Of a stretch of DNA of 64,000 bases, positions 10,521 to 20,418 are shown in pieces. Under the pieces are notes generated by a model that worked only from the letters and a program-made list of their open reading frames with translations, had not been told where the DNA came from and ran no database searches. The DNA is from Cyclaneusma minus (lineage: Eukaryota; Ascomycota; Leotiomycetes; Marthamycetales; Marthamycetaceae), in the NCBI GenBank assembly GCA_037179335.1, contig JAKZHN010000002.1:186001-250000 (forward strand). The letters are read 5' to 3'. Within the stretch, counting starts at the first letter, position 1; the number at the start of each line of letters is the position of its first letter. The translations under genes were made by a program, and so were the position numbers.

Positions 10521-11137
10521 AAGAAGAAGGAAAAAAAAAAAAAAGAAGAAACGTGGTGCAACGGCGACCTCCATACTTTGCTCTTGAAGAAAGAAATACG
10601 CCTTACTCACGATCTTAGTATCGCGGAGAAAGGCTGTACCGAATGTACACGCATCCGGAAGATTCTTTTAACGGATCAGGAACTGCCGAAGCGGATATCA
10701 CGCTGAAAGACGTGTGGGGGAAGGAGGAATTGAAGGGAAAGATTGATGTCACGTACGAATACGATATGGGTGACAGCTGGGAGCATGATATTGTTCTCAT
10801 AGGCACCGCAGACCGAGCAACCAGGCAGGAAATGGATGTTCCTGACGAGCAAAAGGTGGTTTGTATCAGTGGAGAGGTACGTCCAAAGGTTCTGGGCGAA
10901 TCTCAGCGCTATTACTGATTTTGTGCCATCGTGCAGGGCCATCCTTGTGCTGAAGACTGTGGTGGCACCCCAGGGTGGGAAGAACTGAAAGAGCTTTTTA
11001 CGAAAAAGAACAAGAGGGATTACGATGATAGGAGGGACTGGTACAAGACAGTATGCTTTAATGGCGATCCGAGGGGCCTGAATCCGTGGGAGTGGAGTAT
11101 TATGGATGTCAATACCGGGCTTCTGGCGATCCAATGA
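9937..11137 (+). CDS. Plasmid pRiA4b ORF-3-like domain protein
   Basis: Four exons: 9937-10164, 10227-10424, 10619-10876 and 10937-11137, giving about 294 aa. The first about 65 residues are Lys/Ser/Pro-rich (MPPKKIAKTSSGKGGP...) and likely disordered or nuclear-targeting. The rest is a pRiA4b ORF-3 domain: PMISRVRSVPSAFSFAKLHVV, LQVAFGWTNCHMHTFEV, then ITLKDV, YEYDMGDSWEHDIVLI, and CISGEGHPCAEDCGGTPGWEELKELF, the usual C.GE..CP.EDCGG ending. All introns have GT donors (GTAAGG, GTAAGT, GTACGT) and AG acceptors. The third intron interrupts the Gly-Glu/Gly-His-Pro motif and its removal restores it. The domain was first named from a bacterial plasmid and IS-associated proteins; its biochemical role is not known. 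Intron 2 (194 nt) contains a long homopurine tract. An origin by old horizontal transfer is possible but not shown. Confidence 0.8.
10473..10551. repeat. Poly-T/poly-A and AAG-rich homopurine tract inside an intron
   Basis: A T9 run is followed by an A run of more than 20 and then a GAAGAAAAAA-type purine stretch of about 45 nt. It lies inside intron 2 of the pRiA4b ORF-3-like gene. It resembles a decayed poly-A tail of a retroposed sequence or a slippage-prone microsatellite. Exact length may be affected by sequencing error. Confidence 0.7.
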
Positions 11138-12118
11138 TCGTGATGAGTGAAAGCTGCTTCCAGATTTGTTGGCAGGATCACTCGAGGGGAATGGCGTCTG
11201 ATGCGTCGAGAATAGCACCATTGTGTATTACTGAGAGCGTAGATGGTGAGAACCGAGATGGTTTGGTATTGATCTACTGTCTGTTTTTGAGCATCGCCCC
11301 TCTGCCATCCAGCTAGGTTCATTACAGAGCCGGAGGAATCACTGGGATAACCAAACGTCCGTGTTCCTTGAATTTCTTGATACTAATATCCGTTGAAATT
11401 ACTAGCAGTAACCCGTATCCATTAAAGTTTTTCTGTCAGTACCCGTATCCCTTAGATCTGCAGCTTATTATTTGCTACCCCCCGTATTTTTGCACCTTTT
11501 CACTGCAAGTCTTCGTTAAGTTTTTTGGCCCTTATACCCGTTAAGTTTCCTTATGTCCGCATTCTCTCCCTATCCTCGCGTCTAACTCCATTCTTGATGT
11601 CCTCAGCTTGCAAGTAAACCTAAGCGGTCGAGAAGGTAGAACAGAACCTAGGTAGGTCCTGGAAGTGAGAACAGACGGGATCGAACACAAGTAGGGCAGT
11701 GGAGATCGCGTAACCAATGCATTGTACCACCTAGGTACTCTCCTGCTTCGCTGACCCGTCAGTTCGAGCCTTAAAATATAATTACCAAGGATCAGAATGC
11801 TTCTGAGGATGACGGTGAATTGGGTGATGTCTTCCTGATGTGTTGGAAGCCCCTTAGCCAGCGATACAACGTGGTACTCGCATACGGTGCCTAGGTAAGT
11901 AGACCAAAGTACGCCGGTAGTACGAACAGTGAAGTGTCGAGATACTGTGATGACGATATCCTAAAGACCTAAACAGCCAACCCGGCTGGAATACCTGCCT
12001 TAGGAAAAGAAACTCAAAGTTAGGAAACAGATAAAAATAACACTGCGACTTTCTAGTCAAAGTTTGGGACACTTATCACTCTTCCTGGAAACTCAAGGCG
12101 AATCCGCGGCCTTACTAT
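11138..12118. other. Intergenic region, moderately AT-rich
   Basis: No gene found. Around 11,380-11,560 there are repeated short phrases such as ACCCGTATCC and CCCGTTAAGTTT. A weak tRNA-like pattern on the minus strand near 11,640-11,740 does not fold and is rejected. The left terminal repeat of the mariner relic starts at 12,121. Confidence 0.4.
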
Positions 12119-12120
12119 AC

Positions 12121-12675
12121 AGTAGGGGAAAAAAGTCTGGGTACACTTAGCATTAAGCGCGACAGCGCCACATAGAAACGCGCTAGAGTAAATGTAAATA
12201 AGCCAAATTGAAGCCCTTTTTCTCTTTTATACAACCATGCAAAAATAAATATGCCAATTGATCGCGTGCGCCGGAAAGCCCCCCTTGAAAAGACTGAATC
12301 TCAAGCCCGCCAATCCTCTCAAAAACAACGCAATTAAGAGCTAGCCCCATTCATCCGGGCCCGCATTATTAAACTCCGAGAAACGGGCATGGAATGGCCC
12401 CCTTACAGTCTAGATTTAAATCCTATTAAAAATCTCCCGGCCTTACTCAAGGCAGCTATTTACAAAGCTGACCCAGACCAATACAGAGGCTATTCTTTAA
12501 AGGCTTATATAAATGGCACAGGCATAGTGGGACACAATTGTGAATAAATATTTAGAGAGATTAAGATTTACTATGGGCTATAGGTATCAGGCAGTTATTC
12601 AGGCCAATGGGTGGTATACAAAGTATTAAAATAGTTGAAAATGACAACTATACCCAGACTTTTTCCCCCCCACTG
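12121..12675 (+). mobile_element. Decayed, internally deleted Tc1/mariner transposon
   Basis: A 555-bp element with imperfect terminal inverted repeats: CAGTAGGGGAAAAAAGTCTG on the left, and the reverse complement of the right end starts CAGTGGGGGGGAAAAAGTCT. Each end abuts a TA dinucleotide (12119-12120 and 12676-12677), the Tc1/mariner target duplication. Inside, the plus strand still encodes the end of a transposase: EWPPYSLDLNPIKNLPALLK (family motif WPPYSPDLNPIENLW), and near the right end a GQWVVYK-like remnant of the usual DGWYTKY tail. Stops and frameshifts interrupt it, and the N-terminal DNA-binding and first catalytic regions are missing. It is not RIP-saturated like the right half of the window. 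Confidence 0.85.
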
Positions 12676-12677
12676 TA

Positions 12678-13161
12678 GCTTCCCTAAATACCTACCTTAT
12701 TCAATCAACCTGCACAGAGTGAGGCACTGCCCTCGCTGCCCGGCCGCATAACGTTCTATCTGGGTATAAATGTATTCGAGAAGCCGACATAATGATGCCC
12801 GTGTTAGAGCGGTTGAAAGAGCTAGTTGGACAAGACGAAAGATGGGCTCGCCTCATTCGTCGAGTTGTCTTTGCCCAAAGTAGGGCATCAGCTTGGCCTC
12901 GACATATCTGGTCGGGCACTTGGGATATATTATATCGGTTACTTGGAATCTTTCAATCACTCGGGGTAGTTCCAATTACTTGGGATGTTCCAAATTCCAT
13001 CCTTGGAGACTGTGAACCGCATCCAACCTCTTTTTCGTCCCACTGTATGTACAGAAGCTTGCTACTTGCTAGAAACTAGAAAAGATGCGCACCGAATGAT
13101 TCCGATTCACCAACCCACATCGGTCAACCTCTCAAATGAAATCAAAATAAAATACTTGGAA
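12678..13161. other. Intergenic region between mariner relic and amylase 3' end
   Basis: Open frames at 12701-12919 (-) and 12792-13079 (+) carry no recognisable motif. Includes the presumed 3' UTR of the amylase gene. Confidence 0.4.
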
Positions 13162-15484
13162 CTAGCTCTGCCAGCTGTTGCTGACCACGGCAGTCGCCAC
13201 ACAAGTAGGGACGGTGTAAGTATGGTTGGGGTCAGCCTCCCAAGTCACATCCCCACTGCCGTCCACCTGGAGGTACTTGTACTCGATGACTGTGCCGGGC
13301 GCAAACTTGACCGTACCGGCCCATAGAGGGTTGCTACTGGTGTAGGAAGACGCCGAGAGAGCGACGGCATCACTAGTATCCCAATTACCCAGAGCCGAGA
13401 CATCTCCTGCGATCTTGACAGTGCTACCGTATGTCGTCGTAACCAGCTCATCGAAAGTAACGGCAACCGAACTAGCTGTCGTACACGAACTCGTGGCCGT
13501 AGTAGTCTTGGACGTCGTGGTGGCGGTCTTAGAGGTAGAACTGGTTGAAGATCCTAGACCAGCAAGTGATTAGTCGGCTTGTTTAGTCCTCAGCAAGTTT
13601 GAAGCACCTTGAAGTAAAATCCTAACCTGTGACGGAGGTGCACACGTCGCTGCCGGTGAGCTGTGCCTTGGGGTACAAGACGAGAGGGAGACCCGAAGCC
13701 ATGGCCACGCGCAGGTTACCGCTTGAGTCCGTGGTGTACGAGGTGCAGCTCATGACCTCAATGACTGCCTGGTTGGCGGTGAAGCCGGTCTGGGACGATG
13801 GCAGAGTCAGGGTATAACTTGAGCCAGAGGCGCCCTCGTTTGTGAAGACGCTAATTATTTGGTAACCTGCGTTGCCTTTGCGTGTCACGAGGACCGTACT
13901 GTTGTAGGACTCGACGACGGCTTTGTAAGTAACGTAGGAGCTGTCCTTGTAGATTGCCTGGTTTCGAATTTGGTTCAACTGTTGAATCCACGTGTATAGC
14001 TGTGCTGTTTTCGTGTATCCGGATTTCCAGATTGCTTCACGATTGTAGGGAGTAGTCGATCCATTGTAATGCTGCTCCTGGCCTTCGTAGACTGGGGAAG
14101 AGGAAAATTAGAGCTCATGATATCAGTTTAAATTTCATGAACTTACTGATAGGAATGCCATCTGAGAGCATAGTAAATGCAATAGCATTTTTTACGAGTG
14201 ACCAATCGGGCGTCCAAAATGGAAATCTGTCGTTATCGTGGTTTCTATTAATTCGGCCAAAAGTTAGTATACTATATCACAGAAAGTTTAATTCAGGATT
14301 CCAACACCAAATAAGAAAAGTAGAAATCTTACTCCATGAAAGACCCAAGTAGAGTTGTATCGGCACAGTCATTCTTCATCGTGTCAATGCCGGTAGCCAA
14401 TTCTTCGAAACCCCAGGTAGTACTGTTGAATGCTCTCGTGATCCAGAAAAACCTATGTTGGTCAGTCAAAGCCAGAGACCATAGAAGAAGTGGACTGTCT
14501 CACGCTGGATAGTTGAGAAAGCCATCAAGGTACTGCTGGTATGAGCAGGCTGTCGGCGGATACCCGTTAAACACCTCCCCAACGACATAAACTCCAGCAT
14601 TTGACTGGAAACTTTCCCAGAATCCAGTATCGACTTCCATGGCACTGTCCACACGTAGTCCGTCAATCGTATAGTTTTTAACGAGTTGCTGAATCCAAGT
14701 GTTCCACATGTCGAGGATGTCGGAGTCTTCGGTTCTCAAGTCGGGTAGGGGCACATTGGTACTACCTTCCCAGCACTGGAGACCGTTAGTATCATTGAAA
14801 CCGCCTGTACTAGACGACTTACATAAACCACACTATCTGCATTATCGTAATCGATGGGACAATATGAATGGTAGTAGGATTCCTTTACGTCGTTAGCAAA
14901 GAATACCTAGGTCTCCGGAAGCCAAAGAGAAATGTGAGTATATACCTGATTGAAAGGGTTGAAAACACTGTAGTCCACGGAATCTGGACTGCCATAATAA
15001 CCCATGTGGTTCGTCACCACATCGACCATCAAGTACTATCAGTTTATTAGCTTGCTAAGAACAACCAAAAATCATGGCCGCATACCATGTTTCTTTTGTG
15101 GAGCTCAGAGGACAATTGGACGAGATCTGAAGCTGATCCGAAGTTCGTGTTGACAGCATAGATATCTTGGGCCCAATATCCATGATAACTTGACCCATCG
15201 GGAAGACCAGGGTCCTGGGGTAGGTTTTCTACTACGGGAGAGATCCAAATCGCTGAAAAACCCATGTCTTGAATGTAATCGAGCTGGTTGATGATTCCTT
15301 GCCAGCTTCCACCACAGTACTCTTCAGCTCCGGGATCACAAGGTGCATCGATGGAATACTCGGTGCGAGCAAACCGGTCTGTCATGACTTGATAGATAGA
15401 CTGACTGCGCCATTCGGCAGCGGACAGAGCAGCGGCGCGCGAGACGACATAACTCAACGGTATGAAAACTGTAGATATCTTCAT
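13162..15484 (-). CDS. Secreted alpha-amylase, GH13 with C-terminal CBM20 starch-binding domain
   Basis: Eight exons on the minus strand: 15484-15086, 15035-14946, 14882-14823, 14775-14504, 14452-14333, 14244-14147, 14091-13627 and 13553-13162, totalling 631 aa. A signal peptide begins MKISTVFIPLSYVVSRAAA. GH13 motifs in order: MYLMVDVVTNHM (region I), DGLRVDSAMEVD with the nucleophile Asp (II), VVGEVFN with the acid/base Glu (III) and GSFMENHDN with the transition-state Asp (IV). A Ser/Thr-rich linker (SSTSSTSKTATTTSKTTTAT) leads to a CBM20 of about 100 residues with SALGNWDTSDAVALS and YKYLQVDGSGDVTWEADPN. It hydrolyses starch internally, outside the cell. Introns are 47-88 nt; that between exons 2 and 3 is best read as using an AAG acceptor after a GCTAAC branch site. 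The start is the ATG before the signal peptide, not the upstream in-frame ATG at 15649. Confidence 0.93.
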
Positions 15485-15529
15485 GTTGAAAGAGTTGGGT
15501 GAACTTGAATGATCAAGTCTCGCGGGTCT

Positions 15530-15543
15530 CGGAGCCTCAAAGG
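15530..15543 (+). promoter_or_regulatory. Candidate AmyR-type site upstream of the amylase gene
   Basis: CGGAGCCTCAAAGG fits CGGN8AGG, the reported recognition pattern of the Aspergillus starch regulator AmyR. It ends 46 nt upstream of the amylase ATG, perhaps inside the 5' UTR, on the strand opposite to the gene. One match to a degenerate site can occur by chance. Confidence 0.3.
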
Positions 15544-17062
15544 TCTGAAGGGGAACTTGCGGCTGATTTGGAAACTGAGGAAATCGGTGGAGTGGATTAA
15601 GAGATTGGGTCAGGCAAAGGGTGGTACCACGTCCACATACAAAAAGCATAAGATGATGTGGCCGTTCTTATAATTTCTGGAGGGCCGCTGATAGAAAGAC
15701 CGACGGTAGCGGTATATCGGACACAGTTGTTTCGATCCATCATGCAGCCCCCATCTCTAGAAAAAGAAGTTCAAGCTCATGTAGTTACACCCAGTACGTC
15801 TGTGGCACACCTACTGGTGGAAGACCTCACCGGAGGAAGGCGTGGGACTCAGCCATATTCGCTCGTAATATTGGCCTGGGGTGGCTGAACGAATCCAACA
15901 AACAAGGGAAACCTCGTAGTTTCGAGAAGCGATGGCAAGTTGGAAGTGTTTTGCAGACCATGCGAGCTGTTTTTGGACGGGATATGAAATTCCGCCCGGT
16001 GTGATCTGAACGGAAGTAGGCATGGGGCTGAGAAGCTGAGTCCTAGCGGATAAGAAAGTCGTGGCGGCGAAAGGATTCAAGCTGAAGTGAGTTGGGATGA
16101 CGGCAGTGGTGAAGGGCCTAGAAGCAAAAGAAAATCGAAGCAGTCAACCCTATGTACTGTCTTCAACATGGTGGTGAACATATGCGACAGCGGAGCAACA
16201 GGGGTCCCTGGGTAACTTGACAAAATGTTTGGACGAGAGGTATCAGGGGTTGGCCGTGCCTGCATATCATTCTGCTGGTCGGAGGACATATCCAGAAGAG
16301 GCATCTTCAGAGGCGTCACATTCACCCACTCGGGCCTTTGTAGACGTCGAGCGGCGGGTGTGTCAGCTGGTGGAATTGGGTAGCCCTCTGTTCGTGGTCC
16401 TCGGCGCAGAAGCAATGTTCTAGCGCAGTCGACATCCAGATTCACCCTCGAAGAGGCAGCGTAATATTTCCCCACAATTTATGCAGGATCTACCAAGTTT
16501 GCGAGATCTTGCAGGTGACGCGGCGGCTTTGTCCTGTGGCACCATCGAACACTTCCTGAGTCCAGGGCTGCTTTCAACCTCAGTATCCAATGTAATCAAT
16601 TAAAGACACGTCTGATGATCGGAGATGCACTTGCCTGTTAGAATGATGTTCGGAGAAGGCCCGATTTAGAGCAGAAATTGAGTTGATGTCCGTGTGGGAT
16701 GCCGTGGTCCGAGGCACCCGCATTATCCAAAATCCGTGTTACGTGTAAAACCCACATCCCCTGCTCTGTTTCTTCATCCTTTAGTAGTTCCTGCAGCTCT
16801 GCTCTCTATGTATTGCCCCGTCTGGCCGAGGACGGGCCGTCGAGCTGTTCAGAGATCGTGATGCAAGATAATGTATAACCGCGTTGCACTATTGGTGGAA
16901 CCCCAGATCCCTTCATACATGCACTGGAATCGCTTTCGCATGTATCCACATGGGATCAGATGTCCGGGGTCCCCGCCTTCTCTCTGTGCTTCACATTCAC
17001 CTATCCTCACAAGATACCATCAGTTGTATGATCCGCTAATCGTACTATGCGCTCACGTCCGC
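15544..17062. other. Amylase promoter and intergenic region
   Basis: No gene can be supported. Minus-strand open frames at 15811-16080 and 16077-16475 (132 codons, Pro-rich, starting MGKYYAASS) have no recognisable domain; the latter is the best candidate for an unrecognised small protein but remains weak. The right end is the 3' flank of SIL1. Confidence 0.4.
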
Positions 17063-18349
17063 TCATAGTTCCCTAGCTGATCCGTCTTTGGCAGCAATAA
17101 CTCGCTTCCTGCCCTGCTCCAGCAATCTCAAGAATTCCGGTACCCAATCTTCGCCATGTTCCTTACCCAACAGACCCTTGTTCTTGAGATGGGATTCCCA
17201 GCATGCATCTTCATGGGCATGCTCTTCACTACTGCAATAACTCTGTGATTGCGCTGACTCCCGAGGCCACAAGCCCAGCTCCGCGCCCATATTCTCATCG
17301 AGGAATATATCCATGATTAATTGAGCAATCTTAACCCGGGTGCTATCCCATTCTTTGCCTTGCCTCAAAAAGATAGGCAGAAATAGCTCGGGACCCCCTG
17401 AGCGCAAGAATTCGCGTCTGATACCCGAGCTTTTCAAAGCTCCATACAACGCAGAAACACGGGCTCGGGTGGTTGATGGATCTTTCTGCTCATCTAGGCC
17501 ATCTACTAGCTTCTCGCCGAGCTTGGGCGCAGCGATTCTTGTATCAAGAGAGTACCAAGACTCATTGGCTTCGTAAAGTGCCTTGGGGTTATTCTGAATG
17601 GCCGCACCAAAGATGGAGGCGGCTTGGTGACAGTTCTTCGTCGATTTTGCATCCGTTTCGGAGTTTGCTATCATCTGAACGAGAGAGCTGACAACGTTTC
17701 GGTTCTTCATCAACTCGAAACCATAGAAGATGTCATGTGACAGGTCCGACAGGTCATCTAGAGCTTCCGTAGGGTCTAGATCCTGGTGACCATACGACCA
17801 CCATTCCAAAATGTGGACCGCTTTTGCGAAAGTAGCAGAGTCTCCGCTATCACCTTCTGCTGCCCGAGGTGGACGTATTTTCCCGGCGCTGTCATAGGCT
17901 AGTGCTTCCTGTGGGGTCAGATGCCCAATGACCCGTGAATATTCATCGTTGGCGGCCTGCGGATTCGGAACATCGGCAAGACTTCGATGTTCTCCTTCGG
18001 GCTGTTGTTGAGACACGGCGATTGCCCCGCTTTCAACCGGTAGCCCTTCCCATGCATCGCCACCTTCTATTGGTATATTCAAGCGTGCTTCTTTCTTGCC
18101 GGTCTCGAGATTCAGACGTACATGGAGACCGGCGGGGAGGTCCTGGTCATCCCGAACGGTTTGGAACTCCTCGGTAGGCTGGAATATGCGTGGATAACAT
18201 TCATGGCGGTTTTTGGTGTGGCATATCATCTCTGTATCTGCGACTGGAGAGGCGGATGCAGGTCGAGCAGCAGCTACGAGCCCTGCTACGGACCCTAAAC
18301 AGCCAAGTAACAGAAAAGCGCAGATGACGGATTTGGTCTTCTGTGCCAT
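17063..18349 (-). CDS. SIL1: SIL1-type nucleotide exchange factor for ER Hsp70 (BiP/Kar2)
   Basis: A single-exon frame of 428 aa. It starts MAQKTKSVICAFLLLGCLGSV, a clear signal peptide, followed by a region with MICHTKNRHECYPRIFQPTE that matches the fungal SIL1 N-terminus. The centre contains LTPQEALAYDSAGKIRPP and an armadillo-like helical stretch (AVHILEWWSYGHQDLDPTEAL, DLSHDIFYGFELMKN, CHQAASIFGAAIQNNPKAL, ALYGALKSSGIRREF). Family members release ADP from Kar2/BiP in the ER lumen and so support protein import and folding. The last four residues, AREL, may be a weak form of an HDEL-like retrieval signal (inference). The frame is open upstream to 18601, but the ATG at 18349 directly precedes the signal peptide and is chosen. 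The start codon lies only 83 bp from the stop of the upstream chromodomain gene on the same strand. Confidence 0.85.
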   Translation of the reverse strand: MAQKTKSVICAFLLLGCLGSVAGLVAAARPASASPVADTEMICHTKNRHECYPRIFQPTEEFQTVRDDQDLPAGLHVRLNLETGKKEARLNIPIEGGDAWEGLPVESGAIAVSQQQPEGEHRSLADVPNPQAANDEYSRVIGHLTPQEALAYDSAGKIRPPRAAEGDSGDSATFAKAVHILEWWSYGHQDLDPTEALDDLSDLSHDIFYGFELMKNRNVVSSLVQMIANSETDAKSTKNCHQAASIFGAAIQNNPKALYEANESWYSLDTRIAAPKLGEKLVDGLDEQKDPSTTRARVSALYGALKSSGIRREFLRSGGPELFLPIFLRQGKEWDSTRVKIAQLIMDIFLDENMGAELGLWPRESAQSQSYCSSEEHAHEDACWESHLKNKGLLGKEHGEDWVPEFLRLLEQGRKRVIAAKDGSAREL

Positions 18350-18432
18350 ACTGAATCGGCGATGAATGGTACCGAAGGTGAGGATGCGGTATAAATGGCT
18401 GAAGGTAGCTGAAGGTGGAGAGGCGGATCCTT

Positions 18433-18852
18433 TCAGACACTCTCGATTGCATCCAAGATGCTCGTAGCCTGGCGTTTTAGACGCCTGAGCGTTCGTTTCT
18501 GCTTTTCGGCAAGCTCGAGATCCAGAACGGCCTGATGGAACTTTGCGATATCCAGGGGCTGCGACTTCCCTTCGGCCTGGCGTTTCTTCTCCAATTGCCA
18601 CTCGTCAAGAAGCCGCGAGTCGGTGAACAGCGACGAGCACTCCCAGCTTGATCGGATGGCCGGGCAGTCGATCCACTTGACCAGATACCACGTGTGGTTG
18701 TGCTTTCCCTTGAACTCAGCTATGATGCATTCGATGGTTGAAATGTTGGCGTCGTCCGAATCTAGGGAAGCGAGAGACTCGGCATCGTCTTCTTCGAAAT
18801 CGAAATCGAAGTTGAAGTTGTGGGCGTGCTGGTGATTGAAATGGTCGGTCAT
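18433..18852 (-). CDS. Small chromodomain protein
   Basis: A single-exon frame of 139 aa. After an acidic N-terminus (MTDHFNHQHAHNFNFDFDFEEDD) comes a chromodomain at about residues 38-85: IECIIAEFKG..HTWYLVKWIDCP and SSWECSSLF..SRLLDEW, with the tryptophans and tyrosine expected of a methyl-lysine cage. A basic, helix-prone C-terminus follows (LAEKQKRTLRRLKRQATSIL). Such short proteins are common in filamentous ascomycetes and most are uncharacterised; some chromodomains derive from chromovirus integrases, but there is no integrase here. It probably acts in the nucleus on chromatin. Its promoter is shared divergently with the complex I subunit gene (431 bp apart). Confidence 0.75.
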   Translation of the reverse strand: MTDHFNHQHAHNFNFDFDFEEDDAESLASLDSDDANISTIECIIAEFKGKHNHTWYLVKWIDCPAIRSSWECSSLFTDSRLLDEWQLEKKRQAEGKSQPLDIAKFHQAVLDLELAEKQKRTLRRLKRQATSILDAIESV

Positions 18853-19283
18853 GGCGACTGCCTGCTGAGGACAAGTGGCAGGTCAGTAGTTAGTTGACTC
18901 AAAAGAAGGACAAGGAACAGAATGGCAAAATACATGTAGGTGGGCGGGTGCGAGGTGTCCTGTTGCGCCCAGGCATCAACCGTTATGAAATAGGTTGAGT
19001 ATAGAGTATGGGTTACTGAACGTGCCTGCAGGTCCCTGGTATAATAAGAAATAATAAAAGCGACGAACAATGACTAGAGCAACCAGGAAGAAATCGAACA
19101 TTTTGGGGAATTAAAAACAGGCCGATTAATTGAAAACAACTGAACAACTTGAACGGGCGTCCGTGGAGGATTTAGTGGTGTCTCTCCAGCGGCTGACTAA
19201 CTGCAGCTCCCGCGACGACGACGACGGGGCAGCTCTCAACACCAGAAGAGGCACTCTGATCTCCCACCTCCCACGCTGCAACC
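18853..19283. promoter_or_regulatory. Divergent promoter region, chromodomain gene / complex I subunit gene
   Basis: 431 bp between two start codons facing away from each other. It must contain both promoters. I see no defined motif that assigns a regulator. Confidence 0.5.
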
Positions 19284-19921
19284 ATGTCGTTCTTGACCCG
19301 CGCAGCAGGCCGGTCTGCTCGTCAGTCAGGCCTTGCTGCCACCCGCACCACTCGGCGCTGGGTCTCCAACCACTCAAGCACTGAGCATGCTCACCATCAT
19401 GCTGCTCCGGCCGACGAGCCTCTAGGTGTACGCTCTTGTCCACTGCCTTTGCCCACCCAACGCTGACATCAAGCTTCTAGACCGGCTTCTTCGTCATCCT
19501 CTTCACTATTCCGGGCGCAATTGCCGTCTACTCCATCTCGCGCCCTGCCAAGGACGGAACCAATCCAGGCCTGACCCAAAGAATCTTCGATGGCATCCAA
19601 GGGTACAAGCAGCGCTGGGCCGACAGGAACGATTTCCATACCAGGGCTGTAGAGCAGATTGGAAACGACAGAGCTCTGTTCTTCCACGCAAAACCGTCGA
19701 CCCACTACGAGTTGAAGTTTCCCGAGTAAGATCACAGTTCAGGCACATTACCGAAAAATATTGACCTTGCTAGGACTTTCAACACCGGATCGCCATTTAA
19801 CAGGGTGGCTGGGCACTCGGGTGGAAATTTGGACCAGCTTGTGGCTCACTACCACCAGAAGAATGTGGAGGCCGAGGAAAGGAGAATTCAGAAAATGGCA
19901 GAGAAGCAGGCGTCCCAATAG
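19284..19921 (+). CDS. NADH:ubiquinone oxidoreductase 17.8 kDa-type accessory subunit (NUXM/NUO17.8)
   Basis: Three exons: 19284-19427, 19481-19725 and 19774-19921, total 178 aa. The N-terminus (MSFLTRAAGRSARQSGLAATRTTRRW) is Arg/Ser/Ala-rich with no acidic residue, a mitochondrial targeting sequence. A hydrophobic helix follows (GFFVILFTIPGAIAVYSI), then NDFHTRAVEQIGNDRALFFHA, LKFPETFNTGSPFNRVAGHSG and NLDQLVAHYQQKN, characteristic of fungal complex I accessory subunit 17.8 kDa. It would sit in the inner mitochondrial membrane arm of complex I. Intron 1 (53 nt) is best read with donor GTACGC at 19428, which keeps EPLG/TGFFV in frame; intron 2 (48 nt) uses GTAAGA and a TAG acceptor. Family assignment is from memory of the conserved C-terminal motif. 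Confidence 0.7.
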
Positions 19922-20179
19922 ATACAATCAATTCCGTTCACTTCAGTTCCCACTATTAAAACCAGTTACAAACGCCCCATGAAGACGTTTTATCCTGCTC
20001 GCGCTTTCCATGTCCAACTACGCCTCTGATTCCCAGGCATGTCTGTAACGGCCTTTATACTCCTCGGCTTAGAGAGTTGAAGCCCTGCACTTTGCAGTTG
20101 ACTCCTCTGGACTATCGACTTGCCATTTCCACTTGAAATACTTGGATCAGTGCCTGCCGGAAAGCTAGAGTGTGGGATA

Positions 20180-20416
20180 CAGTGAGCAGATAGAAGTCTG
20201 GATACAACTTGAAATAACCCGGGGTATTTCGGACTTCCCAACCATCCGAAATAATCCCGACTATCTAGAATAATCCCAATTATTTGAAACTGTTCTGATT
20301 TTCTAAGATAGTATACTCCTAAATGTCTAGAATGAATCCAATCGTTTCGAATGCTTCTGTCTATATGGAGTATCACTGATCGTTTCACGTTGTATCCAAA
20401 CTTTTCCCCACCACTG
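20180..20416. mobile_element. 237-bp MITE with mariner-like ends
   Basis: Imperfect terminal inverted repeats: the left end starts CAGTGAGCAGATAGAAGTCT, continuing GGATACAACTTGAAA; the reverse complement of the right end starts CAGTGGTGGGGAAAAGTTTG, continuing GATACAACGTGAAA. TA duplications flank it at 20178-20179 and 20417-20418. The interior has several copies of phrases like GAATAATCCCAATTATTT and has no coding capacity. Its ends match the TIRs of the Tc1/mariner relic at 12121-12675, so that family is a likely source of transposase (inference). Confidence 0.75.
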
Positions 20417-20418
20417 TA

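Noticed and set aside
11640..11740. Minus-strand tRNA-like pattern with a TGTTCGATCCC B-box
   Set aside because: The T-stem and acceptor stem do not pair, and no anticodon stem could be placed; at most an old tRNA-derived fragment.
16077..16475. 132-codon minus-strand open frame in the intergenic region left of SIL1
   Set aside because: No family resemblance, splice signals or promoter support; kept only as a note in the gap description.
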